The translations under genes were made by a program, and so were the position numbers. The notes below the pieces were generated by a model. That model was not told the origin of the DNA and searched no databases. It saw nothing but the letters and a program-made list of their open reading frames with translations. Positions 1 through 8,400 of a stretch of DNA of 59,788 nucleotides are shown in pieces. Each line of letters begins with the position of its first letter. The stretch's first letter is position 1. Source of the stretch: Verrucomicrobiaceae bacterium E54 (lineage in GTDB: Bacteria > Verrucomicrobiota > Verrucomicrobiia > Verrucomicrobiales > Akkermansiaceae); assembly GCA_022548915.1 (NCBI GenBank), contig JAKZES010000032.1, forward strand, positions 1 through 59,788, given 5' to 3'.

Positions 1-13
1 CCGCCACTCGGGC

Positions 14-325
14 TCACTCCCCGAAATCCCACTCGGTCCTGCGCTTCGGCTTGAACCGCGCGCGGCCGCCGTTCGCCGCGCGGATCGGACCGAAGACCTC
101 GTCCATTCCGTTGGCTTTGATCTCCCAGACCCATTCCATCAGTTCACCGAGCCGGCCCTTGGGAAATCCGCGCTCCTTGAACCATGCGAGGTATTCCAGC
201 GGCAGGTCGTGGATCGGAAAACCATGCGGCGGGTGCTCCTTCCGCCCGTATTTGCCGAAAGGCATCCGGGTCCGGCCGATCTCCTCGAGCAGGTTCCGAA
301 AGTCCTCGCGGTCGATTTCGTTCAC
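14..325 (-). CDS. DUF3820-family small protein
   Basis: The product is about 103 aa from a GTG start at 325; I chose this start because the frame carries no ATG that preserves the helix before the core motif. The core reads MPFGKYGRK, followed by a DLPLEYLAWF segment and an FPKGRLGELMEWVWEIK helix. This is the pattern of the DUF3820 (QSregVF_b-like) family, whose members are about 70 aa and of unclear role. Here the C-terminus is longer and basic (FKPKRRTEWDFGE). The next gene is divergent and its start lies only about 9 bp away. The frame stays open to about 832, but that part is antisense to the neighbouring gene and was excluded. Family assignment is fairly sure; the exact start is not. 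Confidence 0.75.
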   Translation of the reverse strand: MNEIDREDFRNLLEEIGRTRMPFGKYGRKEHPPHGFPIHDLPLEYLAWFKERGFPKGRLGELMEWVWEIKANGMDEVFGPIRAANGGRARFKPKRRTEWDFGE

Positions 326-334
326 GCCCGTATC

Positions 335-877
335 ATGACCGGGATGGATTTCCCGTGCAATCCCGCCGCCCCGGGCTTCACTTCGCTGCGCATGCCGGTC
401 CAGCCGACACCGCCCAAGCTGTTCGAGGATTTCGAAGCCGGACGGATCACCCGCGAGCAACTCCACGCGGGCCTGGCGTGGCATGCCCGGGGGCTGGTCG
501 AGGAAATCGTCGAAGCCCACGAGGATCCTCACGGCACCTGGTGGGAGGGCATGCTCGCCAAGCGCGCCGCCGCCCGCCTGGCCAACCGCCACGGCATCTG
601 GCGCGTCCGCCACGTGCTGGCGGCTCTCTCCCGATTGCCGGACTTCGAGCCGGCACGCTTCCTCTGGAATGCGCTGCATCCCGACGTGCCCCTCCACGTC
701 TTCTTCCGCCTGAGAAGCCGGCCCGCGCTGCGGCTCGTGACGATCGCCAACCGGCACGGACATCTTCACGCCACGATCGAGTACGACAGCGACGCGGGAG
801 AACGTCGCCGCGAGACCTATCTGCTCACGCACTCACGCCACGGCCTCGAAGCCGATCCCCGGCCGATCTATTCCTGA
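335..877 (+). CDS. Hypothetical protein
   Basis: The product is about 180 aa from ATG 335; an in-frame ATG at 344 is an alternative. I do not recognise the family. Visible features are a Trp-rich helix near the middle (TWWEGMLAKRAAARLANRHG), a predicted mixed alpha/beta C-terminal half with LRLVTIANRHGHLHATIEYD, and a C-terminus rich in Arg and His. It has no signal peptide or membrane segment, so it is probably cytoplasmic. It is transcribed divergently from the DUF3820 gene and converges on the YlbF-family gene. Reading upstream to 209 would overlap the DUF3820 gene, which is why the later start was chosen. Confidence 0.55.
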   Translation: MTGMDFPCNPAAPGFTSLRMPVQPTPPKLFEDFEAGRITREQLHAGLAWHARGLVEEIVEAHEDPHGTWWEGMLAKRAAARLANRHGIWRVRHVLAALSRLPDFEPARFLWNALHPDVPLHVFFRLRSRPALRLVTIANRHGHLHATIEYDSDAGERRRETYLLTHSRHGLEADPRPIYS

Positions 878-948
878 AGGCCCACCTGTTCTGTTCGTAG
901 TTCCTCCTTCAGGAGGTCTTCCGGCGCCGTGGAAAAAGCCAGACCCGA

Positions 949-1371
949 TCAGCAACCACAGCCACCGCCTCCGCAGCAACCGCCGCCTTCCGCTTCCGCG
1001 AAATCGTCGGCGGTCGGCACCCGGCCGAGCTCGAGGGTGAGTCCGACATACTTGCCGATCGAGCGCTGAAGCGTCTCAAGCTCGCCCTGGGCATCGAGGA
1101 AGCTCTTGGCCACCGGATTCGCCAGCAGCTCCTCGCGCGCCCCTTCGAACTCGCGAATTTCCGCCTCGCCCAGTTCGACGCCGGACTGCTGCTTCTGCTG
1201 CAGCTGGCTGCCGCGCTCGTGCACGCTCTGATACATCAGCTTGGCGGCATCGTCATCGAGGAAGGTCTCGACCTGCTTCTGCAGTTCGAGGAAGCGTTCA
1301 TCATCCGCGATCGCGGCGCACAGTTCGCGGGCTTTGGTCATCACGGCGGAGTCGTCGGCGAGCATCGTCAT
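949..1371 (-). CDS. YlbF/YmcA-family protein with Cys-rich tail
   Basis: The product is 140 aa starting MTMLADDSAVMTKARELCAAI, from ATG 1371; a purine-rich stretch lies about 10 nt upstream. The body is all-helical and matches the YlbF/YmcA (Com_YlbF) pattern: an N-terminal helix, then DDERFLELQKQVETFL, a Q-rich middle and a C-terminal helix around NPVAKSFLDAQ. In Bacillus, YlbF, YmcA and YaaT form an Fe-S-binding complex that acts in RNA maturation and development. The protein ends in a Gly/Cys tail (GGGCCGGGGCGC) with four cysteines in the last nine residues, plausible metal or Fe-S ligands. It is divergent from the alpha/beta hydrolase. The family is likely; the function here is inferred only. 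Confidence 0.75.
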   Translation of the reverse strand: MTMLADDSAVMTKARELCAAIADDERFLELQKQVETFLDDDAAKLMYQSVHERGSQLQQKQQSGVELGEAEIREFEGAREELLANPVAKSFLDAQGELETLQRSIGKYVGLTLELGRVPTADDFAEAEGGGCCGGGGCGC

Positions 1372-1483
1372 GGCCCCGCCGTAACCTCTCTTTCGCCTTG
1401 TGGCAAACCCAGATAGCACGAAGTCGCCCGGTCACACCCTCTCCGAATTTCCCCGCCGGGTTCATGTTTGCTTCACACGACAG

Positions 1484-2470
1484 GTGTCGTCTTCCGGGGT
1501 GAAACGATTCCGTCGCTGGTTCCTCCGCCTCCTCGGTTGGCTCGTCGTGCTGGTGCTCGCGGCTCTCGCCGTCATCGGCTGGCTCGGCTCCTCCCATCTG
1601 GTCAGCCCGGAGCGCCGGGTGCTCCAGGGCTACCATCGGCAGATCCTCAGCGATCCCGCCGACTTCGGACTCGCCGTCGACCGATGGTCCGGGCCGGCCG
1701 ACACCCCGGCCTTGGTCGTCACGGCTTCCGCCGCACCCGGCACGGCCCGCAAGGCGCGCGAACTCCGCCGACTGATCCCCGACGCTCCCCGGTGGGCCAG
1801 CACCGTCGGGACGGTGGTCCTGCTGCATGGTCATCGGGGCCGGAAGGAGGACCTGCTGCCGGTCTGCGAGCGCTTCTGCGCCGCGGGTTTCCGCTGCGTG
1901 GTGATCGACCTCCCCGGCCACGGCGATCATCCGTCGCGCTTCGCCACCTTCGGCCACGAGGAAGTCGGTCTGCTCGGCGAAATCCGGAATGCATTTCCGG
2001 ATGATCATCCGTGTTTTCTCTTCGGCATGTCCCAGGGCGGTGCCATCGCCCTTCAGGCCGCCGCCAGCCAGCCGGAGCGCTGGAGCGGGGTGATCAGCGT
2101 CGCCGCCTTTGCCACCCTCGACGAGGCGCTGATGTCATCGGCCCGCGACTTCCACCCGGTGGCCCGTCCGCTTTCCCCGCTGCTCGCGATGTCCGTTGCC
2201 ATCGCCACCCGCTGCCGCGCGGGATTTTTCCCTGCGGCGATCCGGCCCATCGATGCCGCCGGTGCGCTCGATCTCCCGGTGCTGCTCGTGCACGGCGGCG
2301 CCGACCGGTTCATTCCCGTCGAGCACGCCCGGCGTCTGCATCGAGCCCTGCCCTCTCCGCGCAAGGATCTGCTGATCATCGACGGTGCGGGGCACGGACG
2401 GGTTCTCGCCGCCGATGCCGCGAACACCTACGCCGCCTGCGCCCGCTTCATGCTGCAGGCCGCCGAATAG
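1484..2470 (+). CDS. Membrane-anchored alpha/beta hydrolase
   Basis: The product is about 328 aa. The start is uncertain: GTG 1484 or GTG 1499, both placing a basic KRFRRWF stretch directly before a hydrophobic segment (LLGWLVVLVLAALAVIGWL) that should act as an N-terminal membrane anchor. The remainder is an alpha/beta-hydrolase fold. VVLLHGHRG forms the oxyanion-hole strand, FGMSQGG is the GxSxG nucleophile elbow, HGGADRFIP supplies the acid, and GAGHGR the catalytic His. The domain probably faces the periplasm. The substrate cannot be told; esterase- or lysophospholipase-like folds are possible. It lies upstream of sdhB but has a separate likely promoter, so no operon is claimed. Confidence 0.8.
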   Translation: MSSSGVKRFRRWFLRLLGWLVVLVLAALAVIGWLGSSHLVSPERRVLQGYHRQILSDPADFGLAVDRWSGPADTPALVVTASAAPGTARKARELRRLIPDAPRWASTVGTVVLLHGHRGRKEDLLPVCERFCAAGFRCVVIDLPGHGDHPSRFATFGHEEVGLLGEIRNAFPDDHPCFLFGMSQGGAIALQAAASQPERWSGVISVAAFATLDEALMSSARDFHPVARPLSPLLAMSVAIATRCRAGFFPAAIRPIDAAGALDLPVLLVHGGADRFIPVEHARRLHRALPSPRKDLLIIDGAGHGRVLAADAANTYAACARFMLQAAE

Positions 2471-2507
2471 CCGCCACCGCAAATCCATGCGCCATTACTG
2501 CGCGATT

Positions 2508-2513
2508 TATACT
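2508..2513 (+). promoter_or_regulatory. Possible -10 box upstream of sdhB
   Basis: TATACT lies about 50 nt before the sdhB ATG in a short AT-rich patch of otherwise GC-rich sequence. No convincing -35 hexamer sits 16-18 nt upstream, so this is only a candidate. Confidence 0.3.
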
Positions 2514-2563
2514 AGCGCGAGCCGGGCACCCCCATAGATTGGCCCCAACGAAATTCCTGATCC

Positions 2564-3334
2564 ATGGCGAAGCTGAACCTCACCCTGAAAGTCTGGCGCC
2601 AGAACGGCCCCAACGACCGCGGCAAGATCGAAACCTACGATGCAAAGGACATCCCCGAAGAGGCGTCGTTCCTCGAGATGCTCGACATCGTCAACGAGCG
2701 CCTGATCGACACGGGGGCGGCGGAGCCGATCCATTTCGACCACGACTGCCGCGAGGGCATCTGCGGCACCTGCTCGCTGACCATCAACGGCATCCCGCAC
2801 GGCAAGGACCGCGGGATCACGACCTGCCAACTCCACATGCGGAAGTTCCGCGACGGTGACACCATCTGGATCGAGCCGTTCCGTTCCCGGGCATTCCCGG
2901 TCATCAAGGACCTCATCACCGACCGCACGGCCTTCGACCGGATCCAACAGGCCGGTGGATTCATTTCGGTCCGCACCGGTGCCGCACCGGATGCTCACGC
3001 CGTCCCCATCGAGAAGGAAGCCGCCGAGTCCGCCTTCTCCGCCGCCGCGTGCATCGGCTGCGGTGCCTGCGTGGCATCGTGCAAGAATGCGTCGGCCATG
3101 CTCTTTGTCGCCGCGAAGGCCTCCCACCTCGGGCACCTTCCGCAGGGCGAACCGGAGCGCGAGCGCCGGGCACTGGCCATGGTCCGCCAGATGGACGAGG
3201 AAGGCTTCGGCGGATGCACCAACCAGTATGAGTGCGAGGCCGCCTGTCCGAAGGAGATCAGCGTCGAGCACATTGCCCGCCTCAATCGAGACTACGGCGT
3301 GGCGATGTTGAAGGATCAGCTGGTCCCGGCCTGA
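2564..3334 (+). CDS. sdhB: Succinate dehydrogenase/fumarate reductase iron-sulfur subunit
   Basis: This is the electron-transfer subunit (256 aa) of complex II, which oxidises succinate in the TCA cycle and passes electrons from the flavoprotein to the membrane anchor. The [2Fe-2S] ligands appear as CREGICGTC (Cys62, 67, 70) with Cys88. The second domain has [11 protein letters not shown] (Cys163, 166, 169, 173) and Cys218/224/228 (CEAACPK) for the [4Fe-4S] and [3Fe-4S] clusters. Length and lack of a long linker resemble the Bacteroidetes/Verrucomicrobia-type subunit. Start ATG 2564 gives the usual N-terminus. No sdhA or sdhC lies in the window: upstream is a hydrolase and downstream a small HExxH protein. 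The separation from its partners is unusual. Confidence 0.95.
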   Translation: MAKLNLTLKVWRQNGPNDRGKIETYDAKDIPEEASFLEMLDIVNERLIDTGAAEPIHFDHDCREGICGTCSLTINGIPHGKDRGITTCQLHMRKFRDGDTIWIEPFRSRAFPVIKDLITDRTAFDRIQQAGGFISVRTGAAPDAHAVPIEKEAAESAFSAAACIGCGACVASCKNASAMLFVAAKASHLGHLPQGEPERERRALAMVRQMDEEGFGGCTNQYECEAACPKEISVEHIARLNRDYGVAMLKDQLVPA

Positions 3335-3361
3335 GGACCGACCCGATGATCATCCCCCTCG

Positions 3362-3814
3362 ATGGGATTGCCCGGACCCATCGCCCGCGTGCTGGCCGAC
3401 AGTCTGGCACCTTCGATCGCCCGGTGGAGCTCCCGCCGGGAACTCGAGATCTCCGCGGCAGGGGGACCGCTCGATGCCGACCTGCAGGACTTCGCCGATG
3501 AGTTGGGCATCACGGAGCCGGCCGGGATCCGGGTTCACTTCACGTCCGAAGTCCCCCTGCCCGCCCCGGCTTTGCTGATTCGATTCGCGAAAGCAATCGG
3601 ACTCCCCGTGTTTCACCCCGCCGGAATGGCACTCGGTCGCGCCATCGCCGCGAACCGCCCCGACAATGCCCTTCTCCGCCATGAACTCGTTCACCTCGCC
3701 CAGTATCAACGCCTCGGCGGTCACCTGCCCTTCATGCGCCGCTATCTCTTTGAATGCCTGCACCATGGCTACCTCGATTCGCCCCTGGAGATCGAAGCGC
3801 GGGAGAGCAGCTGA
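3362..3814 (+). CDS. Small HExxH (DUF4157-like) protein
   Basis: The product is 150 aa from ATG 3362, 27 nt after sdhB. The key motif is RHELVHLAQYQRLGG, a HExxH zinc-metallopeptidase-type signature. A RYLFECLHHGYLDSPLEIEAR segment follows, whose Glu could be the third zinc ligand. Short proteins with this HELVH...QY pattern and a C-terminal PLEIEAR occur widely and are annotated as DUF4157-like. No signal peptide is evident. The short distance allows cotranscription with sdhB. Whether it is an active peptidase is not known; the whole protein is little more than the metal-binding core. Confidence 0.7.
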   Translation: MGLPGPIARVLADSLAPSIARWSSRRELEISAAGGPLDADLQDFADELGITEPAGIRVHFTSEVPLPAPALLIRFAKAIGLPVFHPAGMALGRAIAANRPDNALLRHELVHLAQYQRLGGHLPFMRRYLFECLHHGYLDSPLEIEARESS

Positions 3815-3972
3815 AAGCGTCGGATTCCAGCGGGCGGCCGAGTCGGAAAGGGGCGAAGATTCGTTGCGAAGCAGCCGCCACCGGCCGCTTGCGGACCCCG
3901 CAAATTTACTTTAGTTCTCCGAAATACCTGCGATAAGTCGGCATCAGCCGTCCCGTATCCCGCGTCGTCCGT

Positions 3973-6900
3973 ATGCGACTTGGCTTCGTTCCCCTTTCCC
4001 TCTTTCTATTCCTGCTTCCGGTAGTTTCCGGAGGCGCGGTCACGCCTCCCGACCGCGCGGGCCTGATCAGCATGACCAGTTGGCCGGCGCTGTCGCCCGA
4101 TGGGGCGAAGGTCGTTTTCGAGTGGCGTGACGATCTCTGGGCCGCTCCGGTCTCCGGGGGGCGAGCCTCCCGCATCACCGCCCACCCGGCCCGCGACAGC
4201 TATCCGGTGTTCTCGCCCGATGGCAAAACGCTCTATTTCTGCTCGACCCGTAGCGGGGCCCTGCAGTTGTTTTCCATGCCCTCCGAGGGCGGTCCGGCCA
4301 CCCAGCACAGCTTCCACTCGGAGGGCGGCACCCTGGAATGCCTCGCCCCGGACGGCCGCACCGCCATCATTCGCGGCGAGCGCGACGAGCCCGGGTTCCG
4401 GCCGACCCGCCTGATCGAGATCGATCTCAAGCGCGAAGCTCCCGAGCGTTACGTCTTCAATGCCACCGGACGCTCCTCGGCGTGGATGCCCGATGGTTCC
4501 CGTTTGCTTTTCTGCCGCGATGGCGAGGCGCTCTACCGGAAAGGCTACAGGGGCCCCCGCGCCTCCTCGATCTGGGCCTACCATCCCGACAACGCAAGCT
4601 TCACCCCGCTGATCAAGGAAGAGGTCGAAGCACGTTGGCCGATGCCGCGTCCCGACGCGAATGGCTTCTACTACGTTTCCGAGCGCGACGGTTGCTTCAA
4701 CGTCTGGAGCCACTGCCTTGAAAACGGCGACGACCGGCAACTCACGAGCTTCACCGACGACGGCGTCATGCTTCCCTCGCTCTCGGCCGACGGCTCGACG
4801 ATGGTCTTCCGGCGCGGCTTCGACCTGTGGCGGTTTCATCCCGGCACCGACAAACCGCCCGAACCGATCGTGATCTGGCAGGCCGAGGATCTCGCCGACA
4901 ACTCCAGCGAGGTTCGCGAAATCGACGGCACGGTCGATGCCGACTTCTCCCCGAGCGGCCTCGAGATCGCCTTTCGGGCCGAAGGTGAGCTGTGGGCGAT
5001 GGATACCGTGCTGCGCGAACCCAACCGCATCACCCACACCGATGGCCGCGAGGACGCCCCGCGGTTCTCGAAAGACGGCCAGTATCTCTACTTCACCTAC
5101 GACGACGGCCTGGAGCGCAACATCTGGCGGATGTCGCGGAAGGACCCCGAGGAGTTCTGGTGGCGCGCCGAGTCCTTTCACCGCGAACAGGTGACTTCCG
5201 GGCCGGAGCCGAAGAGCCGGTTCTCGCTGAGCCCCGACGGCACCCGCCTCGCCTGGATCGCCGGCTCTGGAAATCTCACGGTCGCCAATGCCGATGGCAG
5301 CGACCCGCGGATCATCTTCCGCTCGTGGAACGCCCCGACCTTCGACTGGTCCCCCGACGGCGAGTGGATCGTCTTCGCCGCCCAGGACCACAACTTCAAC
5401 CGCGACATCTACATCATCCGCAGCGACGGCAGCAACGAGCCCTTCAACATCTCCCGCCACCCCGACTTCGAGGGTTCCCCGCGCTGGTCGCCCGACGGCA
5501 ATCGCATCGCCTTCACCGGGCGCCGCCTCAACAACGAGATGGGACTCTTCTACGTCGACTTGCGGTTGGAGGAGGCCTTCCGCAGCTCCCGCGACCTCCG
5601 CGAGCGGGAGGCCGAAGCCATCATGCGCGACGACCCGCTCTACCAGCAGGAAGACCGCGACAACTCGCCGGAGAGTGATGAAGAACCTCCCCAGGAACTC
5701 GTGGAGCGGCCCCGGGAAGATCCGCCGGCCGGTCCATCGCAGGTGGGCACGGCGATGCAGATCGACTTCGAGGGTCTCAGCGACCGGGTCGTGCGACTCA
5801 ACACCCGCGGCATCGAGCCCGAGCGGGTGATGTGGACCCACGATGGCGAGGCCATCCTTTTCCAGTCGAAGAACAGCAGCAACGACACCCTCTACTCGAT
5901 CGAGCCCCGGCCCAAGGCGAGCATGGAGTCGATCGCCGACCACCGGGGCCTGCCGATCCGGGCCGAAGAGGACCGCATCTTCTGGATCGTCGACCAGGCA
6001 CCCGCCAGCCTCCGGAAGGGAAAGCTCAAGCGCTACGAGGTCGAGGCGCGGATGGTCCGCGACCGCGTCGCCCACCAGCGGCTCTGCTACCGCCTCGTCT
6101 GGCGCACGCTGCGCGATCGTTTCTACGATGAGAAGATGAACGGCTGCGATTGGGACGCGATGCGCACCAAATACGAGGAAGCCGCCGCGCAGGCCCCGGA
6201 CTCCCGCACCTTCGACCGGGTGATTTCGATGCTGCTGGGCGAGCTCAACGCGTCGCACCTCACCTTTGTTTCCGAGGAATGGCCCAAGGGATGGGAGAAC
6301 GAAGGAGCCGAGTTTCAGAAGACCCGGCACATCGGCATCCGCTTCGAGCGCGAGGGACCGGGAGATCCCCTGAAGGTCGGCCACGTGATCGCCGACAGCC
6401 CGGCCGACAAGTGCCTGCCTCCCATCGAAGCGGGCGACACCATCGTCCGCATCAACGGCCGGCGCGTCGATGGCTCGATGCCCGTCCACCGCTTCATGAG
6501 CGGCCGCATGGACCGCCGCATCCAGATCACCATCCGCAAGCCGGAGGGCGAGACCCACGACTACGAACTCGAGCCGATTTCCTACGAGAAGGCCACCGTG
6601 CTCGCCGAGAAGGAGATGATCGCCGACAACCGACGCCGGGTGGAGGAATGGTCCGGCGGTCGTCTCGGATACGTCCACATCGCCCGCATGTTCTGGGACG
6701 AGTTCGAACGTTTCGAGCGCCAGATCTACGCCGCGGGTCATGGCAAGGACGGCCTCATCATCGACATTCGCGACAACGGAGGCGGCTTCATCACCGACCA
6801 CCTGCTCACCGTCCTTTGCCAACCGCGCCACGCCCTGACGATTCCGCGCGACGGCAACCCCGGCTACCCGCAGGACCGCAAGGTGTATGCCTCGTGGCAC

Positions 6901-7266
6901 AAGCCCATGGTCGTCCTCTGCAACCAGAACTCCTACTCCAACGCCGAGATCTTCGCCCACGCGATCAAGACCCTCGACCGCGGCAAACTTGTCGGCGTAA
7001 CCACCGCCGGTGGTGTCATCTCCGCCGCCAAGGACCGCATTCTCGACGCCGGCACCCTCCGCGTTCCCTTCCGCGGCTGGTTCCTCCCCGGGACGGGTGA
7101 GGACATGGAAATGAACGGCGCCACTCCCGACATCCTGGTCGAAAGCGGCCCCGCCGACACCATCGGCAACACCAGGCCGCAACTCCGCACCGCCGTCGCG
7201 ACCCTGCTCAAGGACGTCGAACACGCGACCGAGGAACCTTTCGTTCCGAAATACCGGAATCGCTGA
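3973..7266 (+). CDS. Tricorn-type S41 protease with TolB-like beta-propellers
   Basis: This is a 1097-aa exported protease of the tricorn family. A signal peptide (MRLGFVPLSLFLFLLPVVSGG) precedes two stretches of TolB/WD40-like blades (repeated SPDG motifs, about residues 35-330 and 330-650). After a charged linker comes a helical domain, a PDZ domain (about 785-870, with GDTIVRINGRRVDG) and the S41 catalytic core (about 880-1070). The core shows DIRDNGGGF and NQNSYSNAEIF, where Ser987 or Ser989 is the likely nucleophile. Archaeal tricorn degrades peptides downstream of the proteasome; the signal peptide places this copy in the periplasm or outside. The gene stands alone, with about 160 bp upstream and convergent small membrane genes downstream. 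Confidence 0.92.
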   Translation: MRLGFVPLSLFLFLLPVVSGGAVTPPDRAGLISMTSWPALSPDGAKVVFEWRDDLWAAPVSGGRASRITAHPARDSYPVFSPDGKTLYFCSTRSGALQLFSMPSEGGPATQHSFHSEGGTLECLAPDGRTAIIRGERDEPGFRPTRLIEIDLKREAPERYVFNATGRSSAWMPDGSRLLFCRDGEALYRKGYRGPRASSIWAYHPDNASFTPLIKEEVEARWPMPRPDANGFYYVSERDGCFNVWSHCLENGDDRQLTSFTDDGVMLPSLSADGSTMVFRRGFDLWRFHPGTDKPPEPIVIWQAEDLADNSSEVREIDGTVDADFSPSGLEIAFRAEGELWAMDTVLREPNRITHTDGREDAPRFSKDGQYLYFTYDDGLERNIWRMSRKDPEEFWWRAESFHREQVTSGPEPKSRFSLSPDGTRLAWIAGSGNLTVANADGSDPRIIFRSWNAPTFDWSPDGEWIVFAAQDHNFNRDIYIIRSDGSNEPFNISRHPDFEGSPRWSPDGNRIAFTGRRLNNEMGLFYVDLRLEEAFRSSRDLREREAEAIMRDDPLYQQEDRDNSPESDEEPPQELVERPREDPPAGPSQVGTAMQIDFEGLSDRVVRLNTRGIEPERVMWTHDGEAILFQSKNSSNDTLYSIEPRPKASMESIADHRGLPIRAEEDRIFWIVDQAPASLRKGKLKRYEVEARMVRDRVAHQRLCYRLVWRTLRDRFYDEKMNGCDWDAMRTKYEEAAAQAPDSRTFDRVISMLLGELNASHLTFVSEEWPKGWENEGAEFQKTRHIGIRFEREGPGDPLKVGHVIADSPADKCLPPIEAGDTIVRINGRRVDGSMPVHRFMSGRMDRRIQITIRKPEGETHDYELEPISYEKATVLAEKEMIADNRRRVEEWSGGRLGYVHIARMFWDEFERFERQIYAAGHGKDGLIIDIRDNGGGFITDHLLTVLCQPRHALTIPRDGNPGYPQDRKVYASWHKPMVVLCNQNSYSNAEIFAHAIKTLDRGKLVGVTTAGGVISAAKDRILDAGTLRVPFRGWFLPGTGEDMEMNGATPDILVESGPADTIGNTRPQLRTAVATLLKDVEHATEEPFVPKYRNR

Positions 7267-7390
7267 AAAGCCGCTCGCGTGGTCTTTTCAAGAACCCCGG
7301 AGGAGTGACGCCCCGGACGACCGGGATGCCAACCCCGGGCCTCGGAATCCGGAACGACCACCGGGCGCGGAAAGGGCGGTGGGGAAGCCG

Positions 7391-7834
7391 TCAGCAATCC
7401 CCGGCGCTCTTCCCGCCCTCACGCAGGGTTTCATACCAGAGATGCACGCCCGTCATGATCGCCGAACCGAGAAACCAAATTCCCATGCCGGCAGAAAAGA
7501 GCATCGAATACCAAGCCGCCTTGATCGCAAGTCTCCAACCCAGCTCATTCACCGTCCAAATGACGGAGTAAAGACTTAGCCCCCCAAGCAACCCATCGAA
7601 GAGTACCACGCCGCATCTGCTCAATTTGGATCGACGAAGAATCGCATGCAGGTGGAGCCAAAGCATCAACCCCATGATCAAGGACCCGAGTATGAAGATC
7701 ATCGGGGTCATCACACTCGGATCCATGTAGATCGCGGCGCTGACCTGACGCATGAGCAGCAGGCCAAGGAAGCCCACCGTGATCCACGCATGAATCCGAT
7801 GGATCTGCTCAAAGCGCCTGACGTTGAGTCTCAC
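7391..7834 (-). CDS. Hypothetical four-helix membrane protein
   Basis: The product is 147 aa from GTG 7834. The start overlaps the stop codon of the gene upstream as GTGA, so translational coupling is likely. The sequence has four hydrophobic segments: WITVGFLGLLLMRQVSA, MTPMIFILGSLIMGLMLWL, VVLFDGLLGGLSLYSVIW and a last one around MLFSAGMGIWFLGSAIM. Short polar loops separate them. No catalytic motif is seen and the family was not recognised. The frame remains open upstream, but that part is antisense to the neighbour and was dropped. Confidence 0.65.
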   Translation of the reverse strand: MRLNVRRFEQIHRIHAWITVGFLGLLLMRQVSAAIYMDPSVMTPMIFILGSLIMGLMLWLHLHAILRRSKLSRCGVVLFDGLLGGLSLYSVIWTVNELGWRLAIKAAWYSMLFSAGMGIWFLGSAIMTGVHLWYETLREGGKSAGDC

Positions 7835-8256
7835 GACGGTGTCGCGTGGCGGGCTGCATAAACGATCGAACCGACCGACGCCCACAGCAGAGCCACCACG
7901 GGCACGGATACCGGCGACATGCGTCCAAGCATCAGGAGCACGGGCAGCCACCCGAGGGTCAGCACCATGCTCGAGAGCACTATCACCCACCGTTGCCATG
8001 AAAAGCGGACGTGCACCACGCTCCATGCCACTCCCACGGTCATCGGCACCGCCCAGCCCCAGGCCCAGATTTGACCGAGTGGCTGGAGACCTTCTCCAAG
8101 TCCCAACTCCCCCGCCCGACGCGCGAGCTCGGCATCGAGTGCCCGCAAGGGACCGAGGAAATCCAGCACGCCCGCCACCACCAGCGCCATCGACGCGATC
8201 GCCAGCGTGGCGAACAGCGGATGGGGTTCGGGCTTTTGCGCAGCAGCTTGGGTCAT
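7831..8256 (-). CDS. Hypothetical membrane protein
   Basis: The product is 141 aa from ATG 8256, with three predicted membrane segments: TLAIASMALVVAGVLDFLG, VIVLSSMVLTLGWLPVLLML and VPVVALLWASVGSIVYAA. An amphipathic stretch sits between the first two. It is the first gene of a two-gene membrane operon (GTGA overlap with the next gene) and is divergent from ftsY across about 145 bp. No family was recognised and no function is assigned. Confidence 0.65.
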   Translation of the reverse strand: MTQAAAQKPEPHPLFATLAIASMALVVAGVLDFLGPLRALDAELARRAGELGLGEGLQPLGQIWAWGWAVPMTVGVAWSVVHVRFSWQRWVIVLSSMVLTLGWLPVLLMLGRMSPVSVPVVALLWASVGSIVYAARHATPS

Positions 8257-8400
8257 GCCGGGCGGGACGCTAACGCCGAGCCCCCGCCATCACAAGCGTC
8301 GCCCGACCTCCTGCTTGCGCCCGTCGCGAACCGGGTGCCGTTCGGGATCCGCGAACGATCACTTGCCGCGGGGCCGCTTCAGGCCTAGAAACCCGCCGCC

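Noticed and set aside
4006..7224. A 1072-codon open frame antisense to the tricorn-like gene
   Set aside because: It mirrors the codon structure of the GC-rich sense gene, has low-complexity Val/Gly/Asp/Arg content, and no motif or start context.
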